A stretch of 64,000 nt of DNA from assembly GCA_016192135.1 (NCBI GenBank), contig JACPUR010000025.1, forward strand, positions 11,561-75,560, in the 5' to 3' direction. How positions within the stretch are numbered: position 1 is the stretch's first letter; the number at the start of each line of letters is the position of its first letter. The DNA comes from Candidatus Tectomicrobia bacterium. Its GTDB lineage: Bacteria > UBA8248. Positions 45,046 to 55,136 of this stretch are shown piece by piece. A program made the position numbers and the translations under genes. The notes under the pieces are model-generated. The model was given only the letters and a program-made list of their open reading frames with translations. It was not told where the DNA came from and searched no databases.

Positions 45046-46029
45046 GTGGCCTCGGAGCTGCGCCGCCTGCTCGGGGTGGAAGGGCACTTCCGCTTCCACG
45101 AAACCGTCGCCCGCTTCCTGATGGCGCGCGAGGAGCGCGTGAACCTCTATGACGGCCGCGTCTTCCGCCGCGCGGTGGAGGACGGAGCGGGAGGCCTCTT
45201 CCTTCTGGAGGCCGAGGCCGGGGGGGAGGGTCCTCAGGCGTCCGTCGTCATGCGGCTCCGCTCCCCGGGGGGGCTCCCGCGGGGGGCGGCCCGGGCGGGG
45301 GAGCGGGCCCTCGCCCATCTTCTCGCCTTCGATCTGGACCTCGCCCCCTTCAACGCCATGGCCCGGGAAGACCGCCACCTCGCCCCTCTCGTGGAGCGGT
45401 TCGAGGGCTTGAAGCCCGTCCGCTACCTCGGGATGTTCGAGGCGCTCGTGACGGCCATCTCGACCCAGCAGGTGAACATGACTTTCGGCGCCGTCATCCG
45501 GGGGCGGCTGACGGAGCGCTACGGCGGATCGTTGCGCCTGGGGGAGGCGGTGTTCCACGCCTTCCCGCCGCCCGCCGCCGTGGCCCGCGCCAAGCCCGAC
45601 GAGCTCCGCCGATTGCAATTCTCGGAACGGAAGGCGGAGTATGTCATCGGCGCAGCCCGCGCGATCGAGGAAGGCGCGATCGACGAGGCGGAGCTGCGCC
45701 GCCTCCCCTTCGAGGAGGCCGTGGAGCGGTTGAGGGCGCTGCGGGGCGTGGGCCGCTGGACGGCCGAGCAGGGCCTCTTCCGGGGGCTGGGCCGGGTGGA
45801 GGCCTTCCCGGGCGGGGACCTCGGGGTGCAGAAGGTGGTGGCGCATTACTGCCTGGGGCGCGAATGGGCGGAGGAGAAGGAGGTCCGCCGCGTGGCGGAA
45901 CGGTGGGCCCCCTGGGGAGGGATCGCGGTGACCTATCTGTTCGCCGCCTGGCGCGCGGGCGTCCCGCCCCTCCCGCCGGCCCGGCGCCCGCCGCGCCCCG
46001 CGCGGAAGCGGCAGGAGGCCCGGCCGTGA
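45046..46029 (+). CDS. DNA-3-methyladenine glycosylase II-like protein (AlkA/HhH-GPD)
   Basis: This 327-residue protein has an N-terminal beta domain, then LGMFEALVTAISTQQVNMTFGAVI near residues 127-150, the helix-hairpin-helix LRALRGVGRWTAEQGLF near 228-244 and the catalytic-aspartate stretch VEAFPGGDLGVQK near 250-262. This fits AlkA-type glycosylases that remove alkylated bases. The C-terminus is a basic Pro/Arg tail (PPARRPPRPARKRQ). It starts at GTG three bases after the permease and overlaps the next gene by four bases. Confidence 0.87.
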   Translation: MASELRRLLGVEGHFRFHETVARFLMAREERVNLYDGRVFRRAVEDGAGGLFLLEAEAGGEGPQASVVMRLRSPGGLPRGAARAGERALAHLLAFDLDLAPFNAMAREDRHLAPLVERFEGLKPVRYLGMFEALVTAISTQQVNMTFGAVIRGRLTERYGGSLRLGEAVFHAFPPPAAVARAKPDELRRLQFSERKAEYVIGAARAIEEGAIDEAELRRLPFEEAVERLRALRGVGRWTAEQGLFRGLGRVEAFPGGDLGVQKVVAHYCLGREWAEEKEVRRVAERWAPWGGIAVTYLFAAWRAGVPPLPPARRPPRPARKRQEARP

Positions 46030-47186
46030 ACGCGCTCCGGGAGATGATCGAGCGGCGCGAGGCGGAGCTCCTGGCCCCCTACGCCGCGCACAGCGCCGCG
46101 AGCCTGGGGCGGGCCCACCCCGAGCCCGAGCACGCCATGCGGACCGCCTTCCAGCGCGACCGCGACCGAATCATCCACACCACCGCCTTCCGGCGGCTCG
46201 AGTACAAGACCCAGGTCTTCGTGAACCACGAGGGCGACCACTTCCGCACCCGGCTCACCCACACCGTCGAGGTCAGCCAGATCGCGCGCTCCATCGCCCG
46301 GGCGCTCCGCCTGAACGAGGAGCTGGCCGAGGCGGTGGCGCTGGGCCACGACCTGGGCCATCCACCCTTCGGCCACGCGGGCGAGACGGTGCTGGACGGC
46401 CTCATGGAGGGCCATGGGGGCTTCGAGCACAACCTCCAGGCCCTCCGCATCGTGGAGCGCCTGGAGCGGCGCTACCCGGCCTTCCCGGGCCTCAACCTCA
46501 CCTGGGAGACGCGGGAGGGAATCATCAAGTACCTCCCCCGCTACAAGGGGCCCATGCCCGCCGGGCTCTCGAACGGCACCGCGCCTAGCCTGGAGGCCCA
46601 GGTGGTGGATGCGGCGGACGAGATCGCCTACAACAACCACGACCTGGACGACGGCCTCTCATTCCGCCTGTTCGCCCCTGAGGACGCCGCCGAGTGCTCT
46701 CTCTGGGGCGAGCACCACCGGGCCGCGCGGCGGGATTATCCCGGTGCCTCCCCCCGCGAGATCAAGCACGAAACCATCCGGCGCATCATCAACGCCCAGG
46801 TGACGGACCTCGTCCTCGCCACGCGCGGGCGGGCCGAGGCGCTGGGTCTGCGCGATCTGGCCGACGTGCGCGGGCGGGGCCACGGCGCGGCGGGCTTCAG
46901 CCCCGCGATGGAGGAGCGCAACCAGGAGCTCAAGCGCTTCCTCATGGAGCGGATGTACCGCAACGAGCGGGTGCGGCGGCTCGAGGCGAGCGCCCGCAAG
47001 GTGCTCACGGATCTCTTCAACGCCTACCTCGGCGACCCCTCCCGCATGCCCGCGCACGTCGCCCGCCGCGAGGCGGAGGACGGCCGGCCGCGCATGGTGT
47101 GCGACTACGTCTCCGGGATGACCGACCGCTACGCCTACCAACAGCACAAGCGCATGTTCGGCGAGGACCTGGCGCTGGAGGGGTAG
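46026..47186 (+). CDS. dgt: Deoxyguanosinetriphosphate triphosphohydrolase (dGTPase, HD family)
   Basis: This 386-residue HD-domain enzyme has DRDRIIHTTAFRRLEYKTQVF near residues 41-61, RTRLTHTVEVSQIARSIAR with its first His, LGHDLGHPPFGHAGE with the HD pair, VVDAADEIAYNNHDLDDGL and the late FNAYLGDPSRMP. This is the type 2 dGTPase-like group, which splits dNTPs into nucleoside and triphosphate. It starts at GTG overlapping the stop of the glycosylase gene (GTGA), so nucleotide sanitation and base repair are co-expressed. Confidence 0.92.
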   Translation: MNALREMIERREAELLAPYAAHSAASLGRAHPEPEHAMRTAFQRDRDRIIHTTAFRRLEYKTQVFVNHEGDHFRTRLTHTVEVSQIARSIARALRLNEELAEAVALGHDLGHPPFGHAGETVLDGLMEGHGGFEHNLQALRIVERLERRYPAFPGLNLTWETREGIIKYLPRYKGPMPAGLSNGTAPSLEAQVVDAADEIAYNNHDLDDGLSFRLFAPEDAAECSLWGEHHRAARRDYPGASPREIKHETIRRIINAQVTDLVLATRGRAEALGLRDLADVRGRGHGAAGFSPAMEERNQELKRFLMERMYRNERVRRLEASARKVLTDLFNAYLGDPSRMPAHVARREAEDGRPRMVCDYVSGMTDRYAYQQHKRMFGEDLALEG

Positions 47187-47222
47187 GGGCCGGATGGTTG
47201 CATGGGGCCAGCGGTTTCATCC

Positions 47223-47250
47223 GTAGGGGCGGTTCGCGAACCGCCCCCAC
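47223..47250. repeat. GTAGGGGC palindrome, copy 10
   Basis: The arms are GTAGGGGCGGTTCG and CGAACCGCCCCCAC. The right arm has C where T is usual (T to C at the third base from the end), leaving one A-C mismatch in the terminal part; otherwise it equals copy 1. Confidence 0.85.
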
Positions 47251-47290
47251 GAAATTGATCGGTGTCTCGCCTTCCGGGTCAGTAATATTT

Positions 47291-47319
47291 GTAGGGGCGG
47301 ATTTCAAACCCGCCCCTAC
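47291..47319. repeat. GTAGGGGC palindrome, copy 11
   Basis: This is a 29-bp element with arms GTAGGGGCGGATTT and AAACCCGCCCCTAC around one base, containing a single A-C mismatch near the centre. Confidence 0.85.
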
Positions 47320-47357
47320 GGATTTCCTGTCCGGAAGATGGATTGGCCTTGGCGCGT

Positions 47358-47424
47358 TCTCCCTCTCCCCCCTCCCGAACCGGCTGGCCGGTTCGGGGAC
47401 CCGAAAAGACGGGGAGAGGGGTGA
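47358..47424. repeat. CCCTCTCCC/GGGGAGAGGG element, copy 2
   Basis: CTCCCTCTCCCCCCTC on the left faces GGGGAGAGGGGTGA on the right, with a second dyad GAACCGGCTGGCCGGTTC in the loop. It is the long-arm form of the low-complexity hairpin family. Confidence 0.65.
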
Positions 47425-47493
47425 CGGCGCTGCTCTCACCCGCAGGTTTTAATTCATGGCCGGAACGTGTAGCTCGATTTGGTGGAGGGCCGC

Positions 47494-48891
47494 CTACGGT
47501 TCCAGCGTGACGTTGTAGCCCTGCTGGCGGCGCTGGATGAGGAGTTGGACGCGGGGCAGCTCGCGCGCCCGCACGAGCGCCTCGCGGAAGGTTTCGGGGT
47601 CGGCGGTTTCCTGGGCGTTGATGCGGCGGATGACGTCCCCGGGCCGGATGCCGATGCCCTCGGACGGCCCTCCGGGGAGCACCTCGGTGATGACCATCCC
47701 TTGTCGCGTGCCCAGCCGGAAGCGCTGGATGGCGTCGGGGCCGATGGGCGCGGCCCGAAGGCCCAGCCAGTTCCAGGCGATCTCCTCGGCCAGGGCGGCG
47801 GGAATGGGCGCGAGGGTGACCTGGGTCTCGATTGCCTTCCCTTGGCGCCAGAGCCGGAGAGGCACCCGGGAGCCCACGGTATAGCCGGCCAGCTCGTTCA
47901 GGTAGTCCTCGCGCGAGCCCACGTCCTTCCCGCCGAAGGCGAGGAGGATGTCGCCCGCGCGGATGCCCGCCCGCTGGGCCGGGCTGTCGGCCAGCACCTG
48001 CGTGGCGATGGCCCCGTGCGGCTGGGGAAAGCCCATCTGGCCCGCCATGCGGGGCATGAGGTCGCGGACCACCATCCCCACCCAGCTCCTGCGCACCTTC
48101 CCGAACGTGATGAGGTCGCTCACGATGCGGTGGGCGCGGTCGATGGGGATGGCGAAGCCGATCCCCTGGGCGTTGCTGAAGATGGCCGTGTTGATGCCGA
48201 TCAGCTCCCCGTAGATGTTGAGCAGGGGCCCGCCCGAGTTGCCGGGGTTGATCGAGGCGTCCGTCTGGATGAAGTCGGCCGGGTGGCGCCGGGTCTTATC
48301 CCGCCCGTCGTCCAGCGTGCGGCCGAGGGCGCTCACCACGCCCGTGGTGACGGTGTGGGCGAGTCCGAAGGGGTTGCCGATGGCGATCACGGTTTCGCCG
48401 ATCATGAGGTCGTCCGAGCGGCCCAGCGGCAGGTGGGGCAGGGGCTCGCGGACGTCGATCTTGATGACGGCAAGGTCGTTCTCGGGGTCGGCGCCGATGA
48501 GCCGCGCGGGCAGGGCCTCGCGGCCGGCGAGGGAGACGCGGATCTCGCTCGCGCGGGAGACGACGTGCTCGTTCGTGAGGATGAAGCCGTCGGGCCGGAT
48601 GATCACCCCCGAGCCCAGGCTGCGCTCGGGGCGGTAGGAAGGTGTCCTGCCGAAGAACTCGCGGAAGAACTCATCCGCCCGGGGATTCCGGTAGGGCGAG
48701 AAGGGGTTGGCCACCTCGCGGATCTGCAGCGCGCTGATGTTCACCACGGCGGGGGCCGCGCGCTCCACGGCCTGGACGACGGGGGTGCGGCGGCCGTCGC
48801 GGTCCCGGGGAGCGGCCCACGCGGAGGGCGCCGCCGCCAGGGAGGCGGCCAGGAGGATCGCGGCGGCGGTACGGCGGGCGGCTCGGGTCAT
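47494..48891 (-). CDS. HtrA/DegQ-type periplasmic serine protease (second of a tandem pair)
   Basis: This 465-residue protease has a signal peptide ([19 protein letters not shown]), the trypsin-like triad in ILTNEHVV (His), NDLAVIKID (Asp) and [13 protein letters not shown] (Ser), and two PDZ regions ([23 protein letters not shown] and [18 protein letters not shown]). It degrades or refolds damaged envelope proteins. ATG 48891 overlaps the stop of the upstream protease gene (ATGA), so both are made from one message. Confidence 0.92.
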   Translation of the reverse strand: MTRAARRTAAAILLAASLAAAPSAWAAPRDRDGRRTPVVQAVERAAPAVVNISALQIREVANPFSPYRNPRADEFFREFFGRTPSYRPERSLGSGVIIRPDGFILTNEHVVSRASEIRVSLAGREALPARLIGADPENDLAVIKIDVREPLPHLPLGRSDDLMIGETVIAIGNPFGLAHTVTTGVVSALGRTLDDGRDKTRRHPADFIQTDASINPGNSGGPLLNIYGELIGINTAIFSNAQGIGFAIPIDRAHRIVSDLITFGKVRRSWVGMVVRDLMPRMAGQMGFPQPHGAIATQVLADSPAQRAGIRAGDILLAFGGKDVGSREDYLNELAGYTVGSRVPLRLWRQGKAIETQVTLAPIPAALAEEIAWNWLGLRAAPIGPDAIQRFRLGTRQGMVITEVLPGGPSEGIGIRPGDVIRRINAQETADPETFREALVRARELPRVQLLIQRRQQGYNVTLEP

Positions 48892-50273
48892 TGGGCTCGC
48901 AGGGCGGCGAAGATGTTGGTGCCTTTTCGCTTGAGGAGGAGGAGGACGACGCCCTCCTTGCCCGGCTTCCCGGCCAGGGCGCGGAAGTCGTCCAGGGTGC
49001 GCACCGGCCGGTGGTTCACCTCCACGATCTGGTCGCCCACGGCCACGCCGCCCATTTGGGCCGGGCCGTCCCGGTGGACGGCCGTGATGACGATCCCCTG
49101 GTTCTCCTTGAGGCCGAACCTCTGGGCGAGCGCCGGGGTGATGGGCTCGATCTTCATGCCGAGGGGGTCCTTGGAGTTGGCCTTTACGAGGACGGGCGCC
49201 TCGGGGCTCGCCCCGATCTTGATGCGGGCCGCCTTCAGCTCGCCGCCGCGGTAGTACTTCACCTCCACCGCGTTCCCCGGGCGGGCCCGCGCCACCATGC
49301 GGGAGAGGGACTCCCAGGTGATGACCTCGAGCCCGCCGAAGGAGACGATCACGTCGCCGCGCTGGAGCCCCGCGGCATCCGCCGGCCCCCCGCGCACCAC
49401 CTCGGCGAGCTTGGCCCCCCGCTGGAAGGGGAGCCCCAGTTTCTTGGCCTCCTCGGGGGGGACGGCGGTGAGGGAGGCGCCCATGCGGCCGCGGACCGGG
49501 TAGCCCTTGTGCCGGAGGTCGTCGATGACGGCCTTGGCCTGGTTGATCGGAATGGCGAAGCCGAGCCCCAGGCTCGCGGGCTGCCTTCCCTTGGAAAAGA
49601 TGGCGGTGTTGATGCCGATCACCTCTCCCTGGCTGTTGGCCAGCGGCCCGCCGGAGTTGCCGGGATTGATGGAGGCGTCGGTCTGCAGGTAGTCGTCGTA
49701 GGGGCCTTCCCCCAGGTTGCGGTGGAGGGCGCTGATGACGCCCACCGAGACGGAGCGGGAGAGGCCGAAGGGGCTGCCGACGGCCAGAACCCACTCGCCC
49801 ACCTCCACGCGATCCGAGTTGCCGAGGATGGCGGCCTTGAGCGGGGCCGTATGCGTCACCTTGAGGAGGGCCAGATCCGATTTTTCGTCCACGCCGGCGA
49901 TGCTGGCCGCGAGTTCTTCCCCCGAATGGAGTTTCACGAGGACTTCCTTGCCGTCCTTGATGACGTGGTGGTTGGTGAGGATGTAGCCCTCCTCCCCGAT
50001 CACGATTCCGGACCCCACGCTGTACTGGCCGGAACCGAGGTCCTCGAAATCCCGGAAGGGGCCTCCCTTCTTCTGCCCGGGGCCGAAGATCCCGAGGCCC
50101 GCCTCTTCCCTGGGTTTCACCCGGATGTGGACGACCGAGGGCTCGAGCCGCTTGACCGCCTCGACGATGGTGCGGTCCCCGAAAGTGAGGGTGGAGGTGG
50201 CGGCGCGGGCCGGGAGAGCGGCCGGGACGGCGAGCGATGCCGCAATGAGAAGAGCTGGCAAAATCTTGAGCAT
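48888..50273 (-). CDS. HtrA/DegQ-type periplasmic serine protease (first of a tandem pair)
   Basis: This 461-residue protease has a signal peptide ([22 protein letters not shown]) and the triad in ILTNHHVI (His), KSDLALLKV (Asp) and [13 protein letters not shown] (Ser). Two PDZ regions follow ([23 protein letters not shown] and [22 protein letters not shown]). ATG 50273 is chosen over a longer frame because the signal peptide follows it directly and GGAAGGGACC lies upstream. It is divergent from lepA. Confidence 0.92.
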   Translation of the reverse strand: MLKILPALLIAASLAVPAALPARAATSTLTFGDRTIVEAVKRLEPSVVHIRVKPREEAGLGIFGPGQKKGGPFRDFEDLGSGQYSVGSGIVIGEEGYILTNHHVIKDGKEVLVKLHSGEELAASIAGVDEKSDLALLKVTHTAPLKAAILGNSDRVEVGEWVLAVGSPFGLSRSVSVGVISALHRNLGEGPYDDYLQTDASINPGNSGGPLANSQGEVIGINTAIFSKGRQPASLGLGFAIPINQAKAVIDDLRHKGYPVRGRMGASLTAVPPEEAKKLGLPFQRGAKLAEVVRGGPADAAGLQRGDVIVSFGGLEVITWESLSRMVARARPGNAVEVKYYRGGELKAARIKIGASPEAPVLVKANSKDPLGMKIEPITPALAQRFGLKENQGIVITAVHRDGPAQMGGVAVGDQIVEVNHRPVRTLDDFRALAGKPGKEGVVLLLLKRKGTNIFAALRAQ

Positions 50274-50489
50274 GGTCCCTTCCTGCCGACGGAGCGTCGC
50301 CGGTGGCGCGGCGTCCTCAATGCTAGCACCGGGGGGAAGGCGGGACAATCAGGTGATTTCGGGGGTTTATCAGGGCGCGGATGCGTTCCGGCGCGGGATC
50401 GGCTATGCTTGGGGCCGAATCGGGGGGCGGAGGCCTTTGGCCGCTCCCTTCGCCCAGTGCGGATTCCACCTGAGAGTGCTGATTCGGCC

Positions 50490-52298
50490 GTGACCCTCGA
50501 CCATATCCGGAATTTTTGCATCATCGCCCACATCGACCACGGAAAATCGACCCTGGCCGACCGTATCCTGGAGCGGACGGGGGCTCTCTCCGCCCGCGAG
50601 ATGTCCGAGCAGGTGCTCGACTCGATGGACCTGGAACGGGAGCGCGGCATCACCATCAAGGCGGCCAGCGTGCGGCTCCAGTACCGCTCCCCGAAGGGGA
50701 GGACCTACGTCTTCAACCTGATCGACACCCCGGGCCACGTCGACTTCAGCTACGAGGTTTCGCGGAGCCTCAAGGCCTGCGAGGGGGCGCTTCTCCTCGT
50801 GGATGCCACCCAGGGCATCCAGGCCCAGACGCTGGCGAACGCCTACCTGGCGATGGGGCACGACCTGGCCATCGTCCCGGTTATCAACAAGATCGACCTC
50901 CCCTCGTCCGACCCGGAGCGGGTGATGGCCCAGGTGGAGGACATCATCGGCATCGACCGCAAGGAATGCCTGCTGGTGAGTGCCAAGATGGGGACGGGGG
51001 TGGACGAGCTCCTCGAAGCGCTGGTGGAGCGCATCCCGCCCCCCGGGGGCGACCCGGATGCCCCGCTCCAGGGCCTGCTCATCGACTCCTGGTTCGACTC
51101 CTACCAGGGGGCCATCCCGCTCGTGCGCGTGTTCCAGGGGAAGGTGCGGAAAGGCGACGTGGTCCGCTTCATGTCGAACGGCAGCACGTACCAGGTAGAC
51201 GCCCTCCAGGTCTACACGCCGCGCGAGACGCCCGCGGAGTCCCTCGGGCCGGGGGAGGTGGGTTCCTTCTCGGCGGCCATCCGCCAGGTGAGCGACACCA
51301 GGGTGGGCGACACCGTCACCTTGAGGGACAGGCCCGCCTCCGAGCCGATCGAGGGCTTCCAGGAGCCCAAGGCGATGGTTTTCAGCGGCCTCTACGCCGC
51401 CGACAGCGCGGAATATGAGAACCTCCGGGCCGCCCTGGAGAAGCTCCGCCTGAACGACTCCGCCTTCAGCTACGAGCCCGAGACCTCGCCGGCCCTGGGC
51501 TTCGGCTTCCGCTGCGGCTTCCTGGGCCTGCTCCACATGGACATCATCCGCGAGCGCCTGGAACGGGAGTACGACCTCACCCTCATCATCACCGCCCCCA
51601 CCGTCATCTACCGCGTCTACCTGCGGGACGGCTCCGTGATCGAGATCGACAGCCCGGCCAAGCTGCCGGACCTCACCCGGATCGACCACATCGAGGAGCC
51701 CTTCATCGTCGGCACCATCCTGTCCCCGACCGAATATGTGGGCGCCATCTTCAAGCTCACGCAGGAGAAGCGCGGCGTCCAGCGCTCGCTGGAGTACCTC
51801 GACCCCAAGACAGTCCAGATCATCTACGAGCTGCCCTTCGGGGAGATACTCTTCGATTTCTACGACCGGCTGAAGTCCATCACCCGGGGCTACGCGAGCT
51901 TCGACTACGAGCCCCTGGACTTCCGCCCGGCGGAGGTGGTGAAGCTCGACATCCTGCTGAACGGCCAGCCCATCGATCCCTTCTCCACCATCCTCCACAA
52001 GGAGAGGGCCTACACCTACGGCCGGGCGCTGGTGACGAAGATGCGCCAGCTCATCCCCCGGCAGATGTTCGAGGTGGTCATCCAGGCGGCGGTGGGGAAC
52101 CGCGTCATCGCGCGCGAGACCGTGAAGGCACTGCGCAAGGACGTGACGGCCAAGTGCTACGGCGGGGACATCACCCGGAAGCGGAAGCTCCTGGAGAAGC
52201 AGCGCGAGGGCAAGAAGCGGATGAAGAACATCGGCACGGTGGAGGTGCCGCAGGAGGCCTTCATGGCCGTCCTGGACGTCGGCCGGGAGGGCGCGTGA
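50490..52298 (+). CDS. lepA: Elongation factor 4 (LepA)
   Basis: This 602-residue translational GTPase has G1 [15 protein letters not shown] at 13-27, the switch I stretch [16 protein letters not shown]3 [14 protein letters not shown] and G4 NKIDLPSSD, and the LepA-specific C-terminal domain with [23 protein letters not shown]. LepA acts on ribosomes during initiation or when translocation stalls. GTG 50490 gives the normal length and a protein starting directly at [11 protein letters not shown]. lepB overlaps its stop (GTGA), the classical lepA-lepB pair. Confidence 0.96.
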   Translation: MTLDHIRNFCIIAHIDHGKSTLADRILERTGALSAREMSEQVLDSMDLERERGITIKAASVRLQYRSPKGRTYVFNLIDTPGHVDFSYEVSRSLKACEGALLLVDATQGIQAQTLANAYLAMGHDLAIVPVINKIDLPSSDPERVMAQVEDIIGIDRKECLLVSAKMGTGVDELLEALVERIPPPGGDPDAPLQGLLIDSWFDSYQGAIPLVRVFQGKVRKGDVVRFMSNGSTYQVDALQVYTPRETPAESLGPGEVGSFSAAIRQVSDTRVGDTVTLRDRPASEPIEGFQEPKAMVFSGLYAADSAEYENLRAALEKLRLNDSAFSYEPETSPALGFGFRCGFLGLLHMDIIRERLEREYDLTLIITAPTVIYRVYLRDGSVIEIDSPAKLPDLTRIDHIEEPFIVGTILSPTEYVGAIFKLTQEKRGVQRSLEYLDPKTVQIIYELPFGEILFDFYDRLKSITRGYASFDYEPLDFRPAEVVKLDILLNGQPIDPFSTILHKERAYTYGRALVTKMRQLIPRQMFEVVIQAAVGNRVIARETVKALRKDVTAKCYGGDITRKRKLLEKQREGKKRMKNIGTVEVPQEAFMAVLDVGREGA

Positions 52299-53017
52299 CC
52301 GAATCCGAGACGACGCGCGGCGGGCGCCGCCTCCCGCGCGAAAAATCCACGATCCGCGAGTACGCCGAGGCCATCATCATCGCCCTGCTGCTCGCGCTCT
52401 TCGTCCGCTCCTTCATTATCCAGGCGTTCAAGATCCCCTCGGGGTCCATGGAGGACACCCTCCTCATCGGGGACCATCTCCTCGTCAACAAGTTCCTCTA
52501 CTGGTTCCGCGGGCCCCGGCGCGGCGACATCATCGTCTTCCGGTATCCCCGGGACGAGAGCCGCGACTTCATCAAGCGCGTGATCGGGCTGCCGGGAGAA
52601 ACCGTGATGATCCGCGGCCGGGACGTCTTCATCAACTGCGCCACCCCGGATGAGCCCTCCCGCTGCGCGCCGCTGCGGGAGCCGTACACCATCTTCAAGC
52701 CCGAGGGAGGGATGGAAGGGCCCGAGCGCTTCTGGGGTCCTCGCGTCGTGCCGCCGGGCCATCTCCTCATGCTCGGGGACAACCGGAACAACAGCCAGGA
52801 CAGCCGCTTCTGGGGCTTTCTCCGGATGGGGGCCCAGCTCGACCGCCTCCGCGTCCGGCTGGGGGACTACCACCTCGATCTGCCCTTCCCCTGCTCGCTC
52901 TGGCCCGGAGCCTGCTGGGACGACAAGATCCGCGGCGTCGCCTTCGTCATCTACTGGTCCTGGGACGGCGGGCACGGGGGCGTCCGCTGGAGCCGGTTCG
53001 GGAAGATCATCCGGTAG
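52295..53017 (+). CDS. lepB: Signal peptidase I
   Basis: This 240-residue protein has one N-terminal membrane helix ([20 protein letters not shown]), the catalytic serine in [14 protein letters not shown] near residues 50-63, the catalytic lysine in [11 protein letters not shown] near 92-102 and the family motif [15 protein letters not shown]. It cleaves signal peptides of exported proteins on the outer face of the inner membrane. Cysteines in the loop [15 protein letters not shown] and near CSLWPGACW are extra compared with many homologues and may form disulfides. Confidence 0.94.
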   Translation: MTESETTRGGRRLPREKSTIREYAEAIIIALLLALFVRSFIIQAFKIPSGSMEDTLLIGDHLLVNKFLYWFRGPRRGDIIVFRYPRDESRDFIKRVIGLPGETVMIRGRDVFINCATPDEPSRCAPLREPYTIFKPEGGMEGPERFWGPRVVPPGHLLMLGDNRNNSQDSRFWGFLRMGAQLDRLRVRLGDYHLDLPFPCSLWPGACWDDKIRGVAFVIYWSWDGGHGGVRWSRFGKIIR

Positions 53018-53039
53018 ATTTACCGGGCTTCTTTCGCCC

Positions 53040-53103
53040 GTAGGGGCAGGCCTCCGTGCCTGCCCCATCGTGCATGAGGGCGGCCACAGGGAGCCGCCCC
53101 TAC
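53040..53103. repeat. GTAGGGGC compound palindrome, copy 12 (double hairpin, overlaps a stop codon)
   Basis: This 64-bp element contains GGGGCAGGC / GCCTGCCCC and GGGCGGC / GCCGCCC hairpins joined by a segment containing GCATGA, between constant outer ends. Read on the minus strand its end supplies the TAG stop of the glycosyltransferase gene. Confidence 0.8.
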
Positions 53104-54035
53104 ACATCCTGCCGGATTTCCCGTCCCATCAATTCCCGCAGCCGCGCCGCCCCTCGGTCCGCCTCCTCCCACGGGAGCCAGTCCGCCCGGGGGCCCAGGG
53201 GCGCCCACAGGGCGGGGGCCGAGGCGGGCCCCATGAGGATGAGGGCGGGCGCCCCGCACAGCGCGGCCAGATGGCTCACCCCCGAGTCGCAGCCCAGATA
53301 GGCGCGAGGCTCCGCCAGGAGCGCCCCCAGCGCCTCGGCCGGAGGGGCCTTGAGGGCGGGGAGGGCGCTCCCCCACGCCCCCTCGAAGGCCCGGACCGCC
53401 TCGGCGTCGGCCGGGCCCTGGATGAGCAAGGGCGGCTCATCGCCGCAAAAATCCCGCGCGATATGGGCCATCGCCCCGGACGGGGCCCACTTGCCCCGGC
53501 CCCCGCTCCCCGGGTGCAGGACCAGGGAGGGAGGTCGGTCCACCCCCAGCGCGGCCAGCAGCCCCCGCGCCTTCTCCCGGCTGGCGGGGGAGGGGACGAG
53601 CGGAGGGGGCGGCCAGGGCCCCGGCGGGGCGTCCGGGGCGGCGGCCCGTTCCATCCAGCGCGCGGTATGCGTTCCCTCGTCCGGCGGAGGGAAGGGAGGG
53701 GCGAGGCGGTGGTTCCCCCCGCGGAGCGCCCGGAGCCGCCGGGCGGTCTCCCCCTCCAGGTCGCGGGCGAAGAAAACCGAGGCGTCATAGCCTTGGAGGA
53801 GGAGATCCAGCGCGTCCCCTGGGGCAGGCTCCTGGTAGAGGAGATGGAAGGGCCGGGCCTCGGCGTCCAGGAGCGCGTCCGCCCGCCCGGCGTCGAGCAG
53901 GGGGGCGGCGCAGGCGGGCCGGGCGGCCAGGACAATCCGGGCCCCGGGGAAGCGGCGCCGCAGGGCATCCAGGGCCGGGAGGGCGAGGAGGGTATCCCCC
54001 AGCGCGCCCGAGCGGAACAAGAGGACGCGGCCCAT
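53100..54035 (-). CDS. Glycosyltransferase family 9 (heptosyltransferase-like)
   Basis: This 311-residue protein starts MGRVLLFRSGALGDTLLALPAL, the GDTLL motif of family 9 enzymes, and has LVLHPGSGGRGKWAPSG near residues 179-195 and GCDSGVSHLAALCGAPALILMGP near 254-276, which bind the nucleotide sugar. It probably transfers heptose or a related sugar to lipopolysaccharide core. The gene follows rsmA by five bases. Its TAG stop lies in a GTAGGGGC repeat, so the native end of the protein may have been altered. Confidence 0.87.
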   Translation of the reverse strand: MGRVLLFRSGALGDTLLALPALDALRRRFPGARIVLAARPACAAPLLDAGRADALLDAEARPFHLLYQEPAPGDALDLLLQGYDASVFFARDLEGETARRLRALRGGNHRLAPPFPPPDEGTHTARWMERAAAPDAPPGPWPPPPLVPSPASREKARGLLAALGVDRPPSLVLHPGSGGRGKWAPSGAMAHIARDFCGDEPPLLIQGPADAEAVRAFEGAWGSALPALKAPPAEALGALLAEPRAYLGCDSGVSHLAALCGAPALILMGPASAPALWAPLGPRADWLPWEEADRGAARLRELMGREIRQDV

Positions 54036-54040
54036 CTGGG

Positions 54041-54832
54041 TCAGGAGGGGAGCGCGCGGAGGATGCGGGCGAAGTCCTCCGCATCCAGGGTTTCGGCCCG
54101 GCGCCCGCCCGCCACCCCGGCGCGGGCCAGAATCTCCGGCCAGTCGGGGATTTTCCCCGGCAGGGAGAAACCTTTCAGGTTGTTGAGGAGGGTCTTCCGC
54201 CGGTGGGCGAAGGCGGCCCGCACGAGGCGGAAGTAGGTTTCCTCGTCGGGCACCCGGACCCGAGGGCGGGGGAGGGCCCGGAGGCGCACGAGGGCCGAGT
54301 CCACCTTGGGCGGGGGCCGGAAGGCCCCCGGCGGCACCCAGCGGCAGACTTCCGCCTCGTAGCGGTGCCGCACCCAGAGGGTGAGGGAGCCGTAGTCTTT
54401 TCCGCCGGGCGGGGCGGCAAGGCGCTCGGCCACCTCGCGCTGCACCATGACCACCATGAGCGGGAAGCGCTCCGGCCACCCGCACAGGAGCGAGAGGAGG
54501 CCCGAGGCGATGTTGTAGGGGAGGTTCGCGATGAGCTTCTGGGGCGAGGGGAGGGCCGCATAGTCGAGCTTCATGGCGTCACCGGGGATGACCTCGAGCG
54601 AGGACTCCCGGGCGGCCAGCTCCTGGAGGCCGGGCAGGAGGTCGCGGTCGAGCTCCACCGCGGCGACGCGGGCCCCGGCGGCCAGCAGGGCGCGGGTGAG
54701 GGTGCCGTCTCCCGCCCCGATCTCCAGCGCACGCTCGCCGGGAGAAATCCCCGCCAGTTCAATGATGGTCCGCAGGACCGCCGGATCCCGGAGGAAATGC
54801 TGGCCGAAGCGCTTTTTCGGGGAGGCGGGCAT
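54041..54832 (-). CDS. rsmA: 16S rRNA (adenine(1518)-N(6)/adenine(1519)-N(6))-dimethyltransferase
   Basis: This 263-residue protein begins MPASPKKRFGQHFLRDP and has motif I ALEIGAGDGTLTRALL near 34-49, VELDRDLLP, GDAMKLDY and the catalytic NLPYNIAS near 101-108. It dimethylates two adenines at the 3' end of 16S rRNA. ATG 54832 is chosen because conservation begins there; the frame is open 36 codons further upstream. The C-terminal RNA-binding part (FAHRRKTLLNNLKG) is present. Confidence 0.95.
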   Translation of the reverse strand: MPASPKKRFGQHFLRDPAVLRTIIELAGISPGERALEIGAGDGTLTRALLAAGARVAAVELDRDLLPGLQELAARESSLEVIPGDAMKLDYAALPSPQKLIANLPYNIASGLLSLLCGWPERFPLMVVMVQREVAERLAAPPGGKDYGSLTLWVRHRYEAEVCRWVPPGAFRPPPKVDSALVRLRALPRPRVRVPDEETYFRLVRAAFAHRRKTLLNNLKGFSLPGKIPDWPEILARAGVAGGRRAETLDAEDFARILRALPS

Positions 54833-55136
54833 GGCGGTTCCGTCGCGGGGGCGGGCCGGCAGGCCGACACAGTGCCCCGCCGGGAGGGAAGGGTCAAGGG
54901 GGGCCGGGACCGGCCCGAAATGGCCGTGGGCGGTTGGCACACCCCCGAGGACGTGCTAAGGATCAGGGCGTCTGATTATCCCCCTCTTGGCCCTTGCGGG
55001 GAAAAGCGCTGGCGGCCCGCCTTGCGGGCGCCCGCCCGCGCCGTAGAAGTCCCGGCCGCGCGGAAAAAATCAGGGGGCGCGTGCCCTCTGCCGTTGTGGG
55101 ATTGCCCTCCTCGGGCATGGATAAGGGAGCCGTTGA
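54833..55136. other. 304-bp divergent region between rsmA and icd
   Basis: I see no gene in it. There is a weak hairpin (GGCGGCCCGCC / GGCGCCCGCCC area near 55010-55035), but no convincing promoter box could be placed on either strand. The promoters of both genes should be here. Confidence 0.5.

Larger units (their letters stand above)
47187..47493. other. 307-bp interval with repeats only
   Basis: This gap between the converging dgt and htrA genes contains two GTAGGGGC palindromes and a CCCTCTCC-type element. No gene, RNA or further signal was seen in the rest. Confidence 0.75.

Noticed and set aside
48891-50489. Long plus-strand frame running from antisense of the HtrA gene into lepA
   Set aside because: Only the part from GTG 50490 is conserved LepA; the remainder is antisense to a clear protease gene.
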